Part shown: positions 10,187 through 21,739 of the stretch, piece after piece
Position numbering within the stretch: position 1 is the stretch's first letter
Layout of the letters: each line of letters starts with the position of its first letter
The notes under the pieces: generated by a model
The model's database searches: none
What the model saw: the letters and a program-made list of their open reading frames with translations, nothing else
What the model was told of the DNA's origin: nothing
Made by a program: the position numbers and the translations under genes
DNA from: Marasmius tenuissimus
Lineage: Eukaryota; Basidiomycota; Agaricomycetes; Agaricales; Marasmiaceae
NCBI GenBank assembly: GCA_029532415.1
Contig: JAQOTA010000070.1
Span: 1,054,001 to 1,118,000, forward strand
Reading direction: 5' to 3'
Length of the DNA: 64,000 bases

Positions 10187-12608
10187 CGGGTAGCGTTGAA
10201 ATGCTCATCCAGTATTTTGGGTCAATTAAGCCATAATATATTTAATCAAAATTTGCCAAGGCACGCCTGATTATGTTTTGACGTTAGCCTTGTCTGATGG
10301 GGCAGGTAACGGAGTCATACTCTCGCCCAACGAGGCAGAGGTAGCGCCAAGCGCCACCGACAGACGCCGACACGAAATGTCTAGTCGAGTGCCACGGTCA
10401 ATGTACGTCCTGAAGGAACCGAAGCAAAAGCTAATGTTGGCAAATGGTTAGGGTTATCAGGGCAACATCAGAAGGGTATAGGAGCGGCAGGCAAGTATCG
10501 ACTCAGAACGACGGATTGGAAGGCGAAGAGAGGTTAATGTTGACCCTGAGGAATAGTAGTGGCCCCCAGCCTGTCGATACAGCGGGATCCTCAACCTGAC
10601 GCTGTCCTCAATAACAGCCGGTCGCTTGAGTTGAGGGAAGTTCATTTGATAAATTAAGCAGCATGGCCGCTGAGGTGTACTGTGCTTCACTAAATGATCA
10701 GACCTAAACTAGGCTCATCGAAAGTTTCAGGTTTTGAGACAATGTTACTCAAACGCAGAGCTGCTTCCCAGTTCTTTGAAATTCAATTCATATACGACAA
10801 GTTCTTGAAAATAAAGCAATTGATTTTGGAGCCGGAATTGAAAAAGGCGGGAAAACAAAACGGTAGTTAGATGATAGCGTACCTTGGTATCTCAATTATG
10901 CCCACGAGACTTTGATGATGAGCTCCCTAAGTCTGCATGAATAGCAAACGAGCGCGAATATCCAGACGACGTGGACTTGATACGAACGAGAGACTGCTAG
11001 CGTCACGCCCGTAATGTTAACATCAGACGGAGTCACACAGTGCTTGGCACAAGCGTGTCGGATGACACTGACTGGACGCTATTCAAACGAACTGTCGCCT
11101 TGACTGCAGGAATTTTGCCCCTGTTTCAGTCCAGCATTGGTGACTCATTTATGAATTATTTCAGGTTCCGAAGGTCTTTGTTCTCCTTTCAAGACCAACC
11201 CTGCGACGAGGATGTACAAGATGCGGTGGATTCGATCAATTTGAAAAAGGGTCAGATACGGTGGATGGACTGAGATTCGGTGGATGAGGAGAATGTCACA
11301 ATAATAATGTAGATTATTGTGAAATCAATGAGATATTCCAATAAGGCAATTTATCCCGTGACGTTCGAGAGTCCGACGCGTCGTAGTCGCCACCATTCGT
11401 TGATTGTGAACCGTGACGACCAACCATGATCCATCTCATATTTCATTCACGCTTTGAGAGCACCTGCTGATGCAGCCTTTCCTCCACCCTCGGTGACGTA
11501 CCAAATAGGCCGACCATCTTGTCTCCTTCATTCCTAATTTCTCTCGGGTCTGGCCCAGCCGCCCAACCACGGAGAGAGATATGTGAACCATGTAAGGAGC
11601 AGGCAGTTTAGCTGCAAATGCTAGAAACCGTACGTAAACTCACGATTTGAATGAGAGGTTCGGCCTGGCCAATCCGGGGGACGATGAGCTCAAACTCATC
11701 CAAACCGTGGCCTGTCCGTTGCTTACATCCGTCGCAGTAATGCCTTTCGACTGGCTGACACTGACCGCCGCGTCCTGCTTTTCTCACCAGCCGTGTGGCT
11801 TCTAAGAATGAGTTGGTGGCCGACATTCGGGAGTTTCCAAACCAAGTCTCTGACTACTTCACAACGCGACTCAAATGGAAGTTTCTATCGTGCAGCTGAG
11901 CCTGAAATTTGAAAGCTTACAGGCTCTCCAGTGAGTCGCAAGTAATTGCCACTCACAGATCACTACGAAAATACGTGTTTTTCAATGGATTACCGGCGGC
12001 GAACGACTCCAAGGCGACCATTGGGGTTTCCCAAGACGTATACACTAAGCTAGATATCGCCCCGACGTATCTCAATGACATTAGCCGCTCGGTCCTGTAA
12101 TCCGTCGGAACTTGTTTCTCAAAGTTACATTGTTAACTAGAGAAAACTTTTCTTGTGTTTCGCTCCCATCTAGTCCGCCCTCATGATATATATGTATATG
12201 GCCTGCGTATGGATGGTAGTCTCTACTGTAGTACTGACATGCTTTGTGCAATCTTTTTCCCGGTCAAGTCTGTGATTTCTGCCCTGCAAACATCAAAGGT
12301 GACTTACTACTAGTACACAAAAGGGTCTGGAACTTACAAGCATTGCGAAGATCGTCACGGTGCCACTTGTGCCAAACCTTTCTTTAGCTTCCGTGGTATT
12401 ATTACTTGTTATATCCAAACTAGGAATAACCTCACGTAGCTAACCTCCCCCGATCGAAATTTATAATCCACCGCATCTCGTTTCTTTTCCGATCGAATTC
12501 CCATCCACCGCATCTTGTTGTACCCGCCCTGGGACCCACCAGGACCGCTTATAAACTCTCCGTTGTTTACCAGGTCCATTCGTTCGCCATTTTTCTCCCA
12601 TATCTCGC
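10187..12608. other. Spacer between tandem copies A and B, with a relic promoter
   Basis: Downstream of copy A, words such as GTCAATGTACGTCCTGAAGG (near 10400) match the downstream flank of copy B near 14140. At about 10945-11060 the sequence resembles the promoter of copy A at 8500-8610 (shared GCGAATATCCAGACG-like, GAACGAGAGACTG-like and ACATCAGACGGAGTCACACA-like blocks), but no coding copy follows it. A 72-codon minus-strand frame at 11608-11826 ends in a GTGAGT donor-like site and could be a stray exon. The proximal promoter of copy B (12520-12608) shares an ACTCTCYGTTGYTTACCAG block with copy A. Confidence 0.45.
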
Positions 12609-14006
12609 ATGGACGACTTCGAGAATCCCCGCCAAACTTGGGACTGGATCAACTTTGACAAGAAGGAGCGTTCTGACTGCACCCACCGGGATTTTCCCTT
12701 ATGGTCTCCGTTCGTTGTCCATGATGCAGAGTTGTTCCTTCTTCTTCGCCGGGTCATCAAGCCACCACCAGACCCACTAAAGGATGGGATACTCGAGAAG
12801 AAACTCACTATCAAGACGAAATGGATGACCAAGCGTATAATGAACGAGAAAGAAAAGGAGGCGGCCGATGAGATATGGGAGAGGACCAAGAATGACCCTA
12901 ATCTCGTCAATAGCTTGGATAGCACTCACCCTTATCACCGGTTGGTGGAGAAAATGCAACGGCTGGAGCGACAGCGGTGAGAATCCACGGTTGATTGTGG
13001 TATCTTGAGTATACTGAGCCTATTTCCTAGGGAGATGCTTGCCAAGCACGGTTTGCGACATAGCGGAAGTCCCACTATTCACAGCATTCCCGTTGAGCTA
13101 CAAGAAGCTATCTTAGATCACATTCCCCAATACTTCTTCGTTCTATCCTATGCTTTAACCAGCACTCATTCCTGGAATGTCGCCAAGAACCGTTTAATTG
13201 CCATCCTTCGCACGTCCGCCTGGGCAGGCGATCGTGTCATGTGCTACGGATCACTCTCAAAGGAGCTGCCCAGTTTCGTCGATCCCGGTATCCTCACCAG
13301 ACCGCCCCAAGAAAGTGGGGAGGAAGAAGCCATCGACCAAACTCGCCGGGCGAGCTTAGGGCGACTTCCATTCCCCAAGGCTCACATCTCGAACGATACA
13401 ACCCTGTTCGGGTCTCCCATCGAGTTCTCCAAGCGGGGAGACCTCTACGATTACGATTACGGGTACTACTGGACTCTCGCCAACGAAGTTGTTGCCCATT
13501 GCAAGGAGTTTTCCCCTTGGGTGAAGCCTTTCGGTAAAGAAGGGCCTCACGGAGACTACGTTCTCCGCAATCTCGACAAGCTGCAGTATACGAGTGCCCC
13601 TGACATTCGCATGGATCACAAAGGACGACTTGATTATCGGCAGGTCCAACGGAGGTGGTTCGGATCTAGGTTAGCGTTACTCACGAACTGGACGGATGAT
13701 ATCGGTTACGACAACGACGACATCAGTGAGATAGTCAACGGCAGAGGAACTTGGGCAGGCGATCGGTTTGACATTGTTCATTCTTCTCAAAAGGAGCTCG
13801 CCGTTGATCAGAACGGGCTGGTAACGAAGGAAGAAGGTTGGGAGGACGTCACAGGCGAAGCGGGTGATTATTTGACGGATGTGTTTGAGGCTCTTGGGCG
13901 GAATCCATGGGGGGACTACGCTGGGTCTGATAGCGAAAGCGACGAATTCGATTATGAGTTTCAGATGGAGAACGAGAAGCTGGCCGAGACCTATGATTTC
14001 TTGTAG
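12609..14006 (+). CDS. Two-exon F-box-like protein with WAGDR motifs, tandem copy B
   Basis: Exon 1 is 12609-12976 and exon 2 is 13031-14006, giving 447 residues, exactly the length of copy A. The two proteins align without gaps over their whole length. Differences concentrate in the acidic C-terminal third and around the second WAGDR. The N-terminal WDWINFDKKERSDCTHRDF core, the SIPVELQEAILDHIPQYFFV F-box-like segment and both WAGDR motifs are retained. The start ATG is the first in exon 1, preceded by a pyrimidine-rich leader. Intact reading frames in both copies suggest that both are, or recently were, under selection. A role as SCF adaptor is inferred from the F-box resemblance only. Confidence 0.65.
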
Positions 14007-15165
14007 CTGGTTGTTATATTCGACATTGGGTCCAGTATTCAGGTGATAAAGGAATTGTAACTCGCGCCTGATGAGGCCGAGCTAGCATCCATACACACCA
14101 ATATAAAACATTTTCGGTTGAGTACCACGGCCCAGAGTCAATGTGCGTCCTAAAGTGGCTAAAGCATGTAGTTCATCGTTGGGGAAAGCTAAGCGATCAT
14201 TGCGTGAGGTTGTTGTTGAGATGATTAGAACGGTTTAGCGCTATCTTGCATTCGCAAACTTTGGACCACTTAGGATGCGGAGATGGGACGTTCACGGAAG
14301 AACGCTCGTAGAATGATGTCCTGTGAGCTTTGATCATTGAAAATGAAGTTAATCTCATAGTCAAAGGGCGTGGTGTAGAACAGGAGACAACTATTACCAT
14401 GTATAAGAGAACCTGAACGACTATTGATTCGGCTTCGATGAACCCGGGCGACGTTTACTCAGGACTGAGTACTATAGGGACCACCGATAAAGAGAACTCG
14501 TAAAACTGTACGGTTTCAGACATTATTTAAAAATATGTGAACTCCACCCGGTATTATTCGGCTAATGCGACCCAACTTGATGTGTTTAGTTGATATTCAG
14601 TGGGGATTTCGGCGATCCTTCTGCGGGGGAACTCGAAGAATGGGGACATACGCGCTCGACTTCAAGGACCGCTAGGAGCAGCATGCTTGTGATGAAACAA
14701 GACCAAGACTCTACATAAGAGAGGTAGTTTGAAGGCTAAAAACCTGGGAAATTAGAATCGGACCAGCACAGAACGACTCGATCGGGATTATACCGGAAGG
14801 CAGGACGAGCTCGTACCCAATACTTCATCAGTTGACACGGTACAGTTACTATGCCGATACGCTGAAGTCACGGAATAGTGACTGAATGAAATGATAATAA
14901 CGATGCAGTTGGAACTGGTATGTTGATTGGAGATGGCGGTAGTAGTCATGGTCGCGATATGACGTCAGAGGTGGTTGTGGGAGAGTGGTGTTGATATGGC
15001 GTTTATGGCCTTATTATCTTTCTCTCAACTCCCATCATTGCGAAGGGCCTATGCACTGAACGAATCAAACTAGGTATGTATCCCCCAAGTTTCGACTGGC
15101 GAGCAAGATAATTCATGCTTGATGAAGTGTCGACTGCTCGAACATCTCCGTAGAAGCTCAGTATC
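14007..15165. other. Spacer holding the first member of a decayed reverse-strand family (Z1)
   Basis: On the minus strand at about 14410-14230, translation in mixed frames gives a block resembling IHGNSCLLFYTTPFDYEINF. It is related at DNA level to 17170-17010 (shared AAAGGCGTGGTGTAGAACAGGAGA-like and GGGACGTT-type words). No intact frame is present. The stretch 14950-15165 is the promoter of the next F-box gene, with counterparts upstream of 17798. Confidence 0.35.
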
Positions 15166-16738
15166 ATGATGGCCAACGATAGCATCCCATACGAGATCAT
15201 ACAGCGGATCGTAACCGAACTCAAGGAAGAAGCCGCAAAGGACTTGACGGAATCGTTTAGTGATGTTGGGAAAGATCTGTGTGCCTGCGCCCTCATCTCG
15301 TCTTCTTGGCTCCCCGTTGCTCGACACGAGTTCTGGCGCCAATTCGTCATTCCGAACTGCAATGGGAGATCATTCGAAAGAATGGTTGCGACCTTCTCAT
15401 CTCCTTACTCGACTCTACCGTCTGCATCCGTACGGGAGTTACTGTACGATCACTATATTCCAAACTGGGCATCTTCCGACCAAGGTCCCTCCCGCTTCTT
15501 TGAATGGCTAGGATCTCCAGCCTATCCTGATACCAGTCAGACCAACCTTCAACGTCTCCATGAAGTGCGATCGCTGAGCCTAAAGGATGTCGGACTCATG
15601 TATCCGGATGACGACGAAGATGCCGATTCAAACCCGAGCTCACTCAGTCCAGCAGCGACAGCCATCCTCCTGCATTCTTTCGATGCTATTACAACGTTCA
15701 AATTGGAAAACGTCGAAGTACTCTCAATCGGACAAATATCAGAAATACTTCACGCCTTCCCCAAGTTGGTGGAACTTCACCTTATAGAAGTTCAGTTCTC
15801 CTCACGGCGGCGATCTGTTTACGGGAACATTAGGGTCTTCGAGGATCGTGAGACCTCCCAGCCAGATAGTAGAAGCAGGTGTTTACAGGCTCCGCAGCTC
15901 CAAAACTTGCGCTTCCATGAAGGCTGGGGCAACGATGCGCTCCCGTTCAGTCAGCTGCCATTGGTCGTATACCTTCATCCCTTGGTATACAATCTAGAGC
16001 TCGAAATATTCCTCAGTGATCAGTCGCTCTTTACTATCTCACATCTATTGGCTCACTCCTCTGTGCAATATGTGAAGCTAAAGGACTTAGGAATACAAGA
16101 GCGAGATCCAGATTTTTTTATGGGCGGAAGTGACAATGGTCCTCGTAAATTTGTCTTTTTTTCGTGCCTTTGAAGACAAGTCTAAGTCGTCTATTCCAGA
16201 TCGTTCGGTGGCTCGCAGCCTTTCCCCATTTGAAGCCGTCCGCGGGATCCAATCTTTCAGTTTTGATTCGCCATTTCGTGAAGAAATCATTCCTTTTCTA
16301 CTCGGCCTACCTCATGACACCCTCGAAACTTTGATCATTCCTAGTCTTGGGAGGGCATTCGAATATTCGGGGGATAAACTCGAAGCTCTGGACTGTACAA
16401 TCCACCATCGGTTCAGCGCCCTCAAATCCCTCAAATTCAACGTGGATACCTATATTGAACGCGCCAACACATCCTTATGGAACGCTTGGAAAGCAGCCCA
16501 GCTCTCGCAAGACGAGTCCCGAATGCCAGTGGTCAAAGAGGGTTTATTCTGGGATACGGTCAGGGCGAAGTACGATGAGATTGCTGACAGGTTGCCGTTG
16601 TGCAATAAAGAGGGGTGGTTGAAACCATTATTTAGCTATTTTGAGGCCTGGCCCTCTTCCCCGCTCTTCGACGGTACCAGTTACTGGGCCTACTCGTCGG
16701 TATCAACAGAAGCTGAAAGTTTTGATAGTTTGGTTTGA
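15166..16738 (+). pseudogene. F-box family 2, tandem copy 1, broken by a one-base frameshift in a T7 run
   Basis: The first frame runs 15166-16173 and the second 16130-16738. Together they align end to end with the intact paralogue at 17798-19285. The N-terminus (DSIPYEIIQRIVTELKEE, then CALISSSWLPVARHEFWRQF) is an F-box-like module; the rest is a leucine-rich helical region (RLHEVRSLSLKDVGLMYPDD, then AFPKLVELHLIEVQFSS). The frame is lost at the T7 run 16156-16162: six Ts would keep the paralogue frame. This is either a real pseudogene or a homopolymer sequencing error. Both halves show protein-level conservation, so any disruption is recent. Confidence 0.7.
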
Positions 16739-17797
16739 TAGATTGATGGTGTATTTATTCCCGTTTGCTTGTCACAATGTAGTTCTCCCCGAAGCTCCTT
16801 TCCTCTGAACAGATTTCTCGGCTCCCAGTTTCAACGGCTGCCGCATTGAATACGAGACTCAAGGGTACAATGCGTTTGTACTCACCCGGCTGAAATCTGG
16901 ACGTTGGCAGTGTCCCGTAAAAGCAGTCGTAGCGGTGATGCCGATATAGAATTGGAGGGATCGTTTTACCGTTGACATGGATGAACAATGACTGATCTGG
17001 TCCTTCAGATCCGACCTGGTTGAGATGGGGGACGTTAGCGGAAGAAAACTCGCAGAATGGCACCCACTGACTGGTACTCCGTGAGGGTCATCGTTGACCA
17101 TAACGTTCAAATGGGCGCTGAAAGGCGTCGTGGTCAGGAGAGAGCTAATACCGTGCGTAAGGGAGCTCAAGCCACTGTTGTACCTACTTCAATGACTGTG
17201 CTCAATGTTAACTCGAGACTCGGCGTAAGGACAACAGACAAGGAGACTCGAAGCACAGTATGGTTCAAACCTAGTTTCAACGAAGCTGTCGACAATATGT
17301 TACGTGAGTTCCGAAGTGTATTGTTTTATCTAGAATACCCGGAACGCTACGTAGCTAGCCAAACTCGACGTGTCAGTGATCACCGAGTCTCGGGTGAAGG
17401 CAAGAGCAATAGGTACTGATCGCTTCATTAAGTGACACCGTCAATTACGAATCACGATGCTCATCCGAGTTCACAGAGGTAGCGAATCAGAGGCAATGAG
17501 TTGGTGGTAATCAATAATCGTGATGATAGTAGCCACAGTCATACAGAGGTTGTCACGATATGACGTTGTCCGTGACTCATCACGACTAGTGAGAGAATGG
17601 CTTTAATACAGCACCTCTCAACTTGCTGCAGACTCTCATCATCGCGAAGCAAAGGAGCCCAAGCCGAGCCCTTTCACTGAAAGGATTGAACTAGGTATGT
17701 GTCTCCTAGGTTTCGTCTGGCAAGTGGAGTGATTCTTACTTGATTTGGTTCTACTGCTTGAACATCTCCCCAGGAGCTCAGGATTTCATCTGGCATC
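16739..17797 (-). pseudogene. Decayed reverse-strand family Z2, followed by the promoter of the next F-box gene
   Basis: On the minus strand at 17170-16755, two overlapping frames look protein-like. One has DDPHGVPVSGCHSASFLPLT. The other has DQSLFIHVNGKTIPPILYRH, then HRYDCFYGTLP and GEYKRIVPLSLVFNAAAV. A GTGAGT donor sits near 16886. Related sequence follows the second F-box copy (19189-19792) and precedes the first (14230-14410), so this unit was duplicated together with the F-box gene. The family is not recognised and the frames do not join cleanly, so I treat it as a remnant. The stretch 17580-17797 matches the upstream region of the first copy (14990-15165). Confidence 0.35.
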
Positions 17798-19285
17798 ATG
17801 ATCAATGGGATCCCGTACGAGATCATGCAGCGAATCATGGCAGACCTCGCAGGGCAAACCAAGACGGGCTGGATAAGCTCATACAGTGGTGTTAGGAAAG
17901 ATTTGTGTTCCTGCGCCCTCGTTTCGTCCTCCTGGCTCCCCGTTGCTCGACACCAGCTCTGGCGCCAATTTGTTGTTCCAAACTGCAATGCGAGGTTATT
18001 CGAAAGAATGGTTGCGACCTTCTCATCTCCTTACTCGACTCTACCGTCTGCATCCATACGAGAGCTCGTGTACCGGTCGCCATATTACACTCAAAACTGG
18101 AACCCCCCCTATCAAGGTCCCTCTCGCTTCCTCGAATGGCTGGGGTCTCCAGCTCACCCCGGTACCAGCCAGACCAATCTCCAACGTCTCCATGAAGTGC
18201 GATCGCTGAGCCTAAAGAATGCCGGACTCATGTATCCGGATGACGACGAAGATGTCGATTCAAACCCGAGCTCACTCAGTCCAGCAGCGACAGCCATCCT
18301 CCTGCATGCTTTCGATGCCATCACGACACTCGAATTGACGTCCGTGAAAGTCCTCTCCATCGGCCAGTTAGCGGAGATAATTCACGCCTTCCCTAAATTG
18401 GTGGAACTTCATCTCATAGAAGTCCAATTCTCTTCACAGCAACGACTCGTTTACGGAAACATCAGCGTCTTTGAGGATGGTGAGACTTCCCAGCCGGATG
18501 GTGGATGCAGATGTTCGTCGGTACCGCTGCTTCAAACCTTCCGCTTCCATGAAGCTCGAACTCTTGATGCGCTCCCGTTTACTCAGCTGCCGTTGATCGT
18601 ATCCCTTCATCCCTTGGTGTACAACCTAGAGCTCGTGATCTTTCTCACCGATCGGTCGCTCTCTGCTATACCACAGCTATTGGGCAACTCCTCTGTGCAG
18701 CACGCTCAACTAAAGGAGCTAGAGGAGAATTCTCTAGTGGGCGAGAATGGTAACAATACTCGTGGTAAATCGCTCATTCTCCGTCGCTTTAACGAGATAT
18801 CTAAATTGTCCGTTCCAGCTCGCTCGGTCAATTACGGCCTTTCCCCCCTTGCATCCGTGCGTGGACTCAGATCTTTCACTCTCGATTTGGTACACCACGA
18901 GCAATTCGTTCCATTCCTACTCGGCTTACCTCATGACACCCTCGAAACTTTGATTCTTCCTTCGCTTGTGAGGACATTCGAGACTTCAGAAGATGGCCTC
19001 GAAGCCTTGGACCGTACAATTCATCAGACACTTCCCGCTCTCAAAACCCTCAAATTCGGCGTGGATATCCATATTGAATGCACCAACACATCCTTATGGG
19101 ACGCTTGGAAACCAGCCGAGCTCTCGCGGGACGAGTTCCAAACGCCAGTGATCAAAGAAGGTGTATTCTGGGAAACGGTAGAGGCAATTTATGACGAGAT
19201 TGCGTACAGGTTGCCGTTGTGCAACAAGGAAGGACGGTTGAAACCGTTATTCAAATATTTTGAGGTTAACAGAGCCGAATATTGA
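17798..19285 (+). CDS. F-box family 2, tandem copy 2, intact single-exon gene
   Basis: A single open frame of 495 residues starts at ATG 17798, the position matching the start of copy 1. F-box-like segment: residues about 3-50 (GIPYEIMQRIMADLAG, then CALVSSSWLPVARHQLWRQF). The remainder is helical and leucine-rich with motifs such as LHEVRSLSLKNAGLMYPDDD, FPKLVELHLIEVQFSS and FLLGLPHDTLETLILPSL, arranged like a degenerate LRR array. Agaricomycetes carry many such single-copy-per-species F-box/LRR-like proteins, thought to recruit substrates to SCF ubiquitin ligases. The specific substrate is unknown. Flanking sequence is duplicated with copy 1. Confidence 0.65.
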   Translation: MINGIPYEIMQRIMADLAGQTKTGWISSYSGVRKDLCSCALVSSSWLPVARHQLWRQFVVPNCNARLFERMVATFSSPYSTLPSASIRELVYRSPYYTQNWNPPYQGPSRFLEWLGSPAHPGTSQTNLQRLHEVRSLSLKNAGLMYPDDDEDVDSNPSSLSPAATAILLHAFDAITTLELTSVKVLSIGQLAEIIHAFPKLVELHLIEVQFSSQQRLVYGNISVFEDGETSQPDGGCRCSSVPLLQTFRFHEARTLDALPFTQLPLIVSLHPLVYNLELVIFLTDRSLSAIPQLLGNSSVQHAQLKELEENSLVGENGNNTRGKSLILRRFNEISKLSVPARSVNYGLSPLASVRGLRSFTLDLVHHEQFVPFLLGLPHDTLETLILPSLVRTFETSEDGLEALDRTIHQTLPALKTLKFGVDIHIECTNTSLWDAWKPAELSRDEFQTPVIKEGVFWETVEAIYDEIAYRLPLCNKEGRLKPLFKYFEVNRAEY

Positions 19286-20880
19286 TCTGCCTCGGGCCCT
19301 TTCTCCTTAACGCAAAGTTCCCAATTCCCAACCAATCTCAACGGCCATCGCGTCATTGCATGCGGCGATGAGTATGTTTGAACCCGCCAAGCTGGGCCTT
19401 GGCCTGCTGATGGTGTCTCGTGAAGTGTGAACGTGGTGAGAACAGCCGACTTAAAATCGGGGGAACCGCACGGAGCTTTAAACAACTCGTCACTGACTAG
19501 ACATGATTACGTTCATGAACCTACTCACCTTCCTCAAGGAAGAGTTCAATCACAATCGATAGTCGCATGACCCTTATTGACCGACATCGATGAACAACGA
19601 TCGAACAGTCTGGTCTTTCGGATCTGATTTGGTCACCGTGTCCACCGACGACGAGACGATTTCGGAGAATGAGCTGCGATGACCAGGTGAATTAGATTGA
19701 GCCGCTTTCGTAGCTTGGCCAGCAGAGTTGGCGAGGGAGGTAGCAGGTCGCATTGAAATGTTTGAGAGTAACGTTCGGAGTAATGAGCTCATTGTGGGGT
19801 TAGAGTTCCCGGTTCAGGGTCTCTTTCATTTATATCGAGACATGCTGAGGGTCTAGACTCCCACTTCTTTCAGGTTCTAGGCTTTCACAAGTGGGATGGG
19901 CCCAATGATCTCATTCATTTCGTTCTTTACGAGAAGCTTCTCCGTAGCTATAAATGGTGAAGAGCGGCACTCGTGATGGTATTCTATGGAGCTTATCGAG
20001 GACTGACAAGACCAGGTGAGGCGGGGCTCAGCCTGGCACGGTCGAGCCAATCACCCAGTCCCTTGACCCACAACGGGTCCTTCTCACGGCAGGATAAGGA
20101 GTTCAGGAGGCTCGGATCTCGTGAGCTATAGAGGGTATAGGGCGGGAAAGAACATCCTGAGGATCGCCACCGATCTCCGTGTGGCAATGCGTGAAATCCC
20201 TGAGACTTAGTCGTGGGAAAATGAGGCAGTCTAGGACTTGGTCTTGACGTTCACTCTCGTATAGCCTGGCCTGGCCTCCCGCCAGCGGCCATACTCAGAG
20301 AACCGCTATCGACCCGAACCTAAATGTGACGGTGTACCATCCGGAAGCGTGAAGGTTGATGTTAGATGTGTACTCGTACTGGTCCGATTGTCTCTATCAG
20401 TGCCGGGAACGGCTTGTCCATATTTTTGTCTACTCGAAGTTCTTTGTTGGCTCGACTAACTGAGGACCAGTCAGTACTCAAATTTAAGCCGATCTCTCCC
20501 GAGCCCCGGATTGCTGCCATCAATTATTCACCCTCTCAACATAGACAACGCGTAGAACGTGGCTCTTTCTGGGGTTTAGTTCAATACTAACTCGACCGCG
20601 TATAGTTCCTTAATCTACAGGTACGCGTTACTTACGATAGATCGCGTCGGAAACATAGGAGGCATCGGCGGGTCTGTCATCGACGCCACAGAGCAAGAGA
20701 CAGCCACAGTGAGTTTCAGGATTCAATCACAGTGTAAGTGTTTCTCCAGTCTTCCTCATTTTCCCCGGACGTAAAAAAATGAAGTGTGTATCAGAAGAAT
20801 GCCAGGTAATCCTGGACAGCGCAAAAAACTAAACCGACTCGACTGTCATATAAGAAAAATTACAGCTGTCACATCAGCCA
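19286..20880. other. Decayed family Z3 and unassigned DNA
   Basis: The minus strand at 19485-19189 and 19792-19574 carries fragments related to Z2, for example SDPKDQTVRSLFIDV against DLKDQISHC/DQSLFIHV, and the TGGCCGTTGAGATTGG-like DNA block. No continuous gene can be built. From 19850 to 20880 I see nothing recognisable. Confidence 0.35.
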
Positions 20881-20976
20881 TGGACACACTGGGAATTGAA
20901 CCCAGCACCCCCCGCAGAACACACACATGCATAGTTAATGCTAAGCGGATGTGATAACCAACTACACCATGTGCCC
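20881..20976 (-). tRNA. tRNA-Ala (anticodon AGC) with a 22-nt intron
   Basis: The minus strand folds as a tRNA. The acceptor stem is GGGCACA/TGTGTCC with the G3-U70 wobble pair that identifies alanine tRNAs. The D arm starts GTGTAGTTGG, the anticodon stem is TCCGC/GCGGG, and the T arm is CTGGG-TTCAATT-CCCAG. The anticodon loop is TT-AGC-A-T, interrupted after position 37 by a 22-nt intron (20917-20938). Mature length is 74 nt plus CCA added later. An exon-identical second copy lies at 55594-55694. Confidence 0.9.
20917..20938 (-). other. tRNA-Ala intron, 22 nt
   Basis: Located directly 3' of anticodon position 37, the standard place for eukaryotic nuclear tRNA introns. Its sequence (TG-repeat-rich, ATGTGTGTGT) differs completely from the intron of the second copy. 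Confidence 0.8.
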
Positions 20977-21739
20977 ATTATTGAAAAGCAGTTGGAGGTC
21001 CCCTACTACCAAGAGAAAGTATCACAAAATCGATAATCGAAACTGAATATTCTGGTGACTCCCCCGAACGAGAGCCAACTTGTTACATGCGCTGGAAGGG
21101 AATCACTATGGAGGTAAACAATGTTCGATTATTGGTTGAGTATAGCGTCCAAGTATGGAAGGCGCCACCGACAGCGAACAGGAAGGTCTCGTATCCCCCT
21201 TGGACGACATGGTGACAGCCGGGTGGGGAAACCCCCGAACGCCCACATATGCATGAACTGGAGGGTAAGACTAATTCTGTACGAGGGGCCTCTTGAATAG
21301 CATCACGTACGTACGTAGTAGAACATAAAGCCCACCCACGTACCAATAAATCGACCCCACCGCTTGGACGGCCTTTCTTCCCAACCCAGTTACGTTCCGT
21401 CGAATCAGCCGTGAACCGTCTCAAGGGAGAAGCCCCTTTTTGAAGGCGAAGTGAAACTAACCATATCCCCTAAACAACCCAACAACCAATGTCCGAGCAG
21501 AGAATGAGAGTCCATGGCTCACTGTCACAGACGTGAATGTTCGATGGCCAAGTCGTCTCCGCGGTATTTGGAGGGACGAAGGGTCTTGGTTGGTGAACGT
21601 TCGGGAATGTATGCTAGGTTCGGATGTCGCCCATAGCTCTGTTCGATCTAGTTTCCCAGAGTTTGAACGGGGCGTAAAACAAAAGAGAGGCAGGGCATGA
21701 GATTGGGATCGGAAGCAAAGGGTCTACGACGTACAAAGA
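20977..21739. other. Intergenic stretch with no assigned gene
   Basis: A minus-strand frame at 21083-21424 includes a hydrophobic tail but no recognisable domain. I see no RNA gene or repeat here. Confidence 0.3.
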
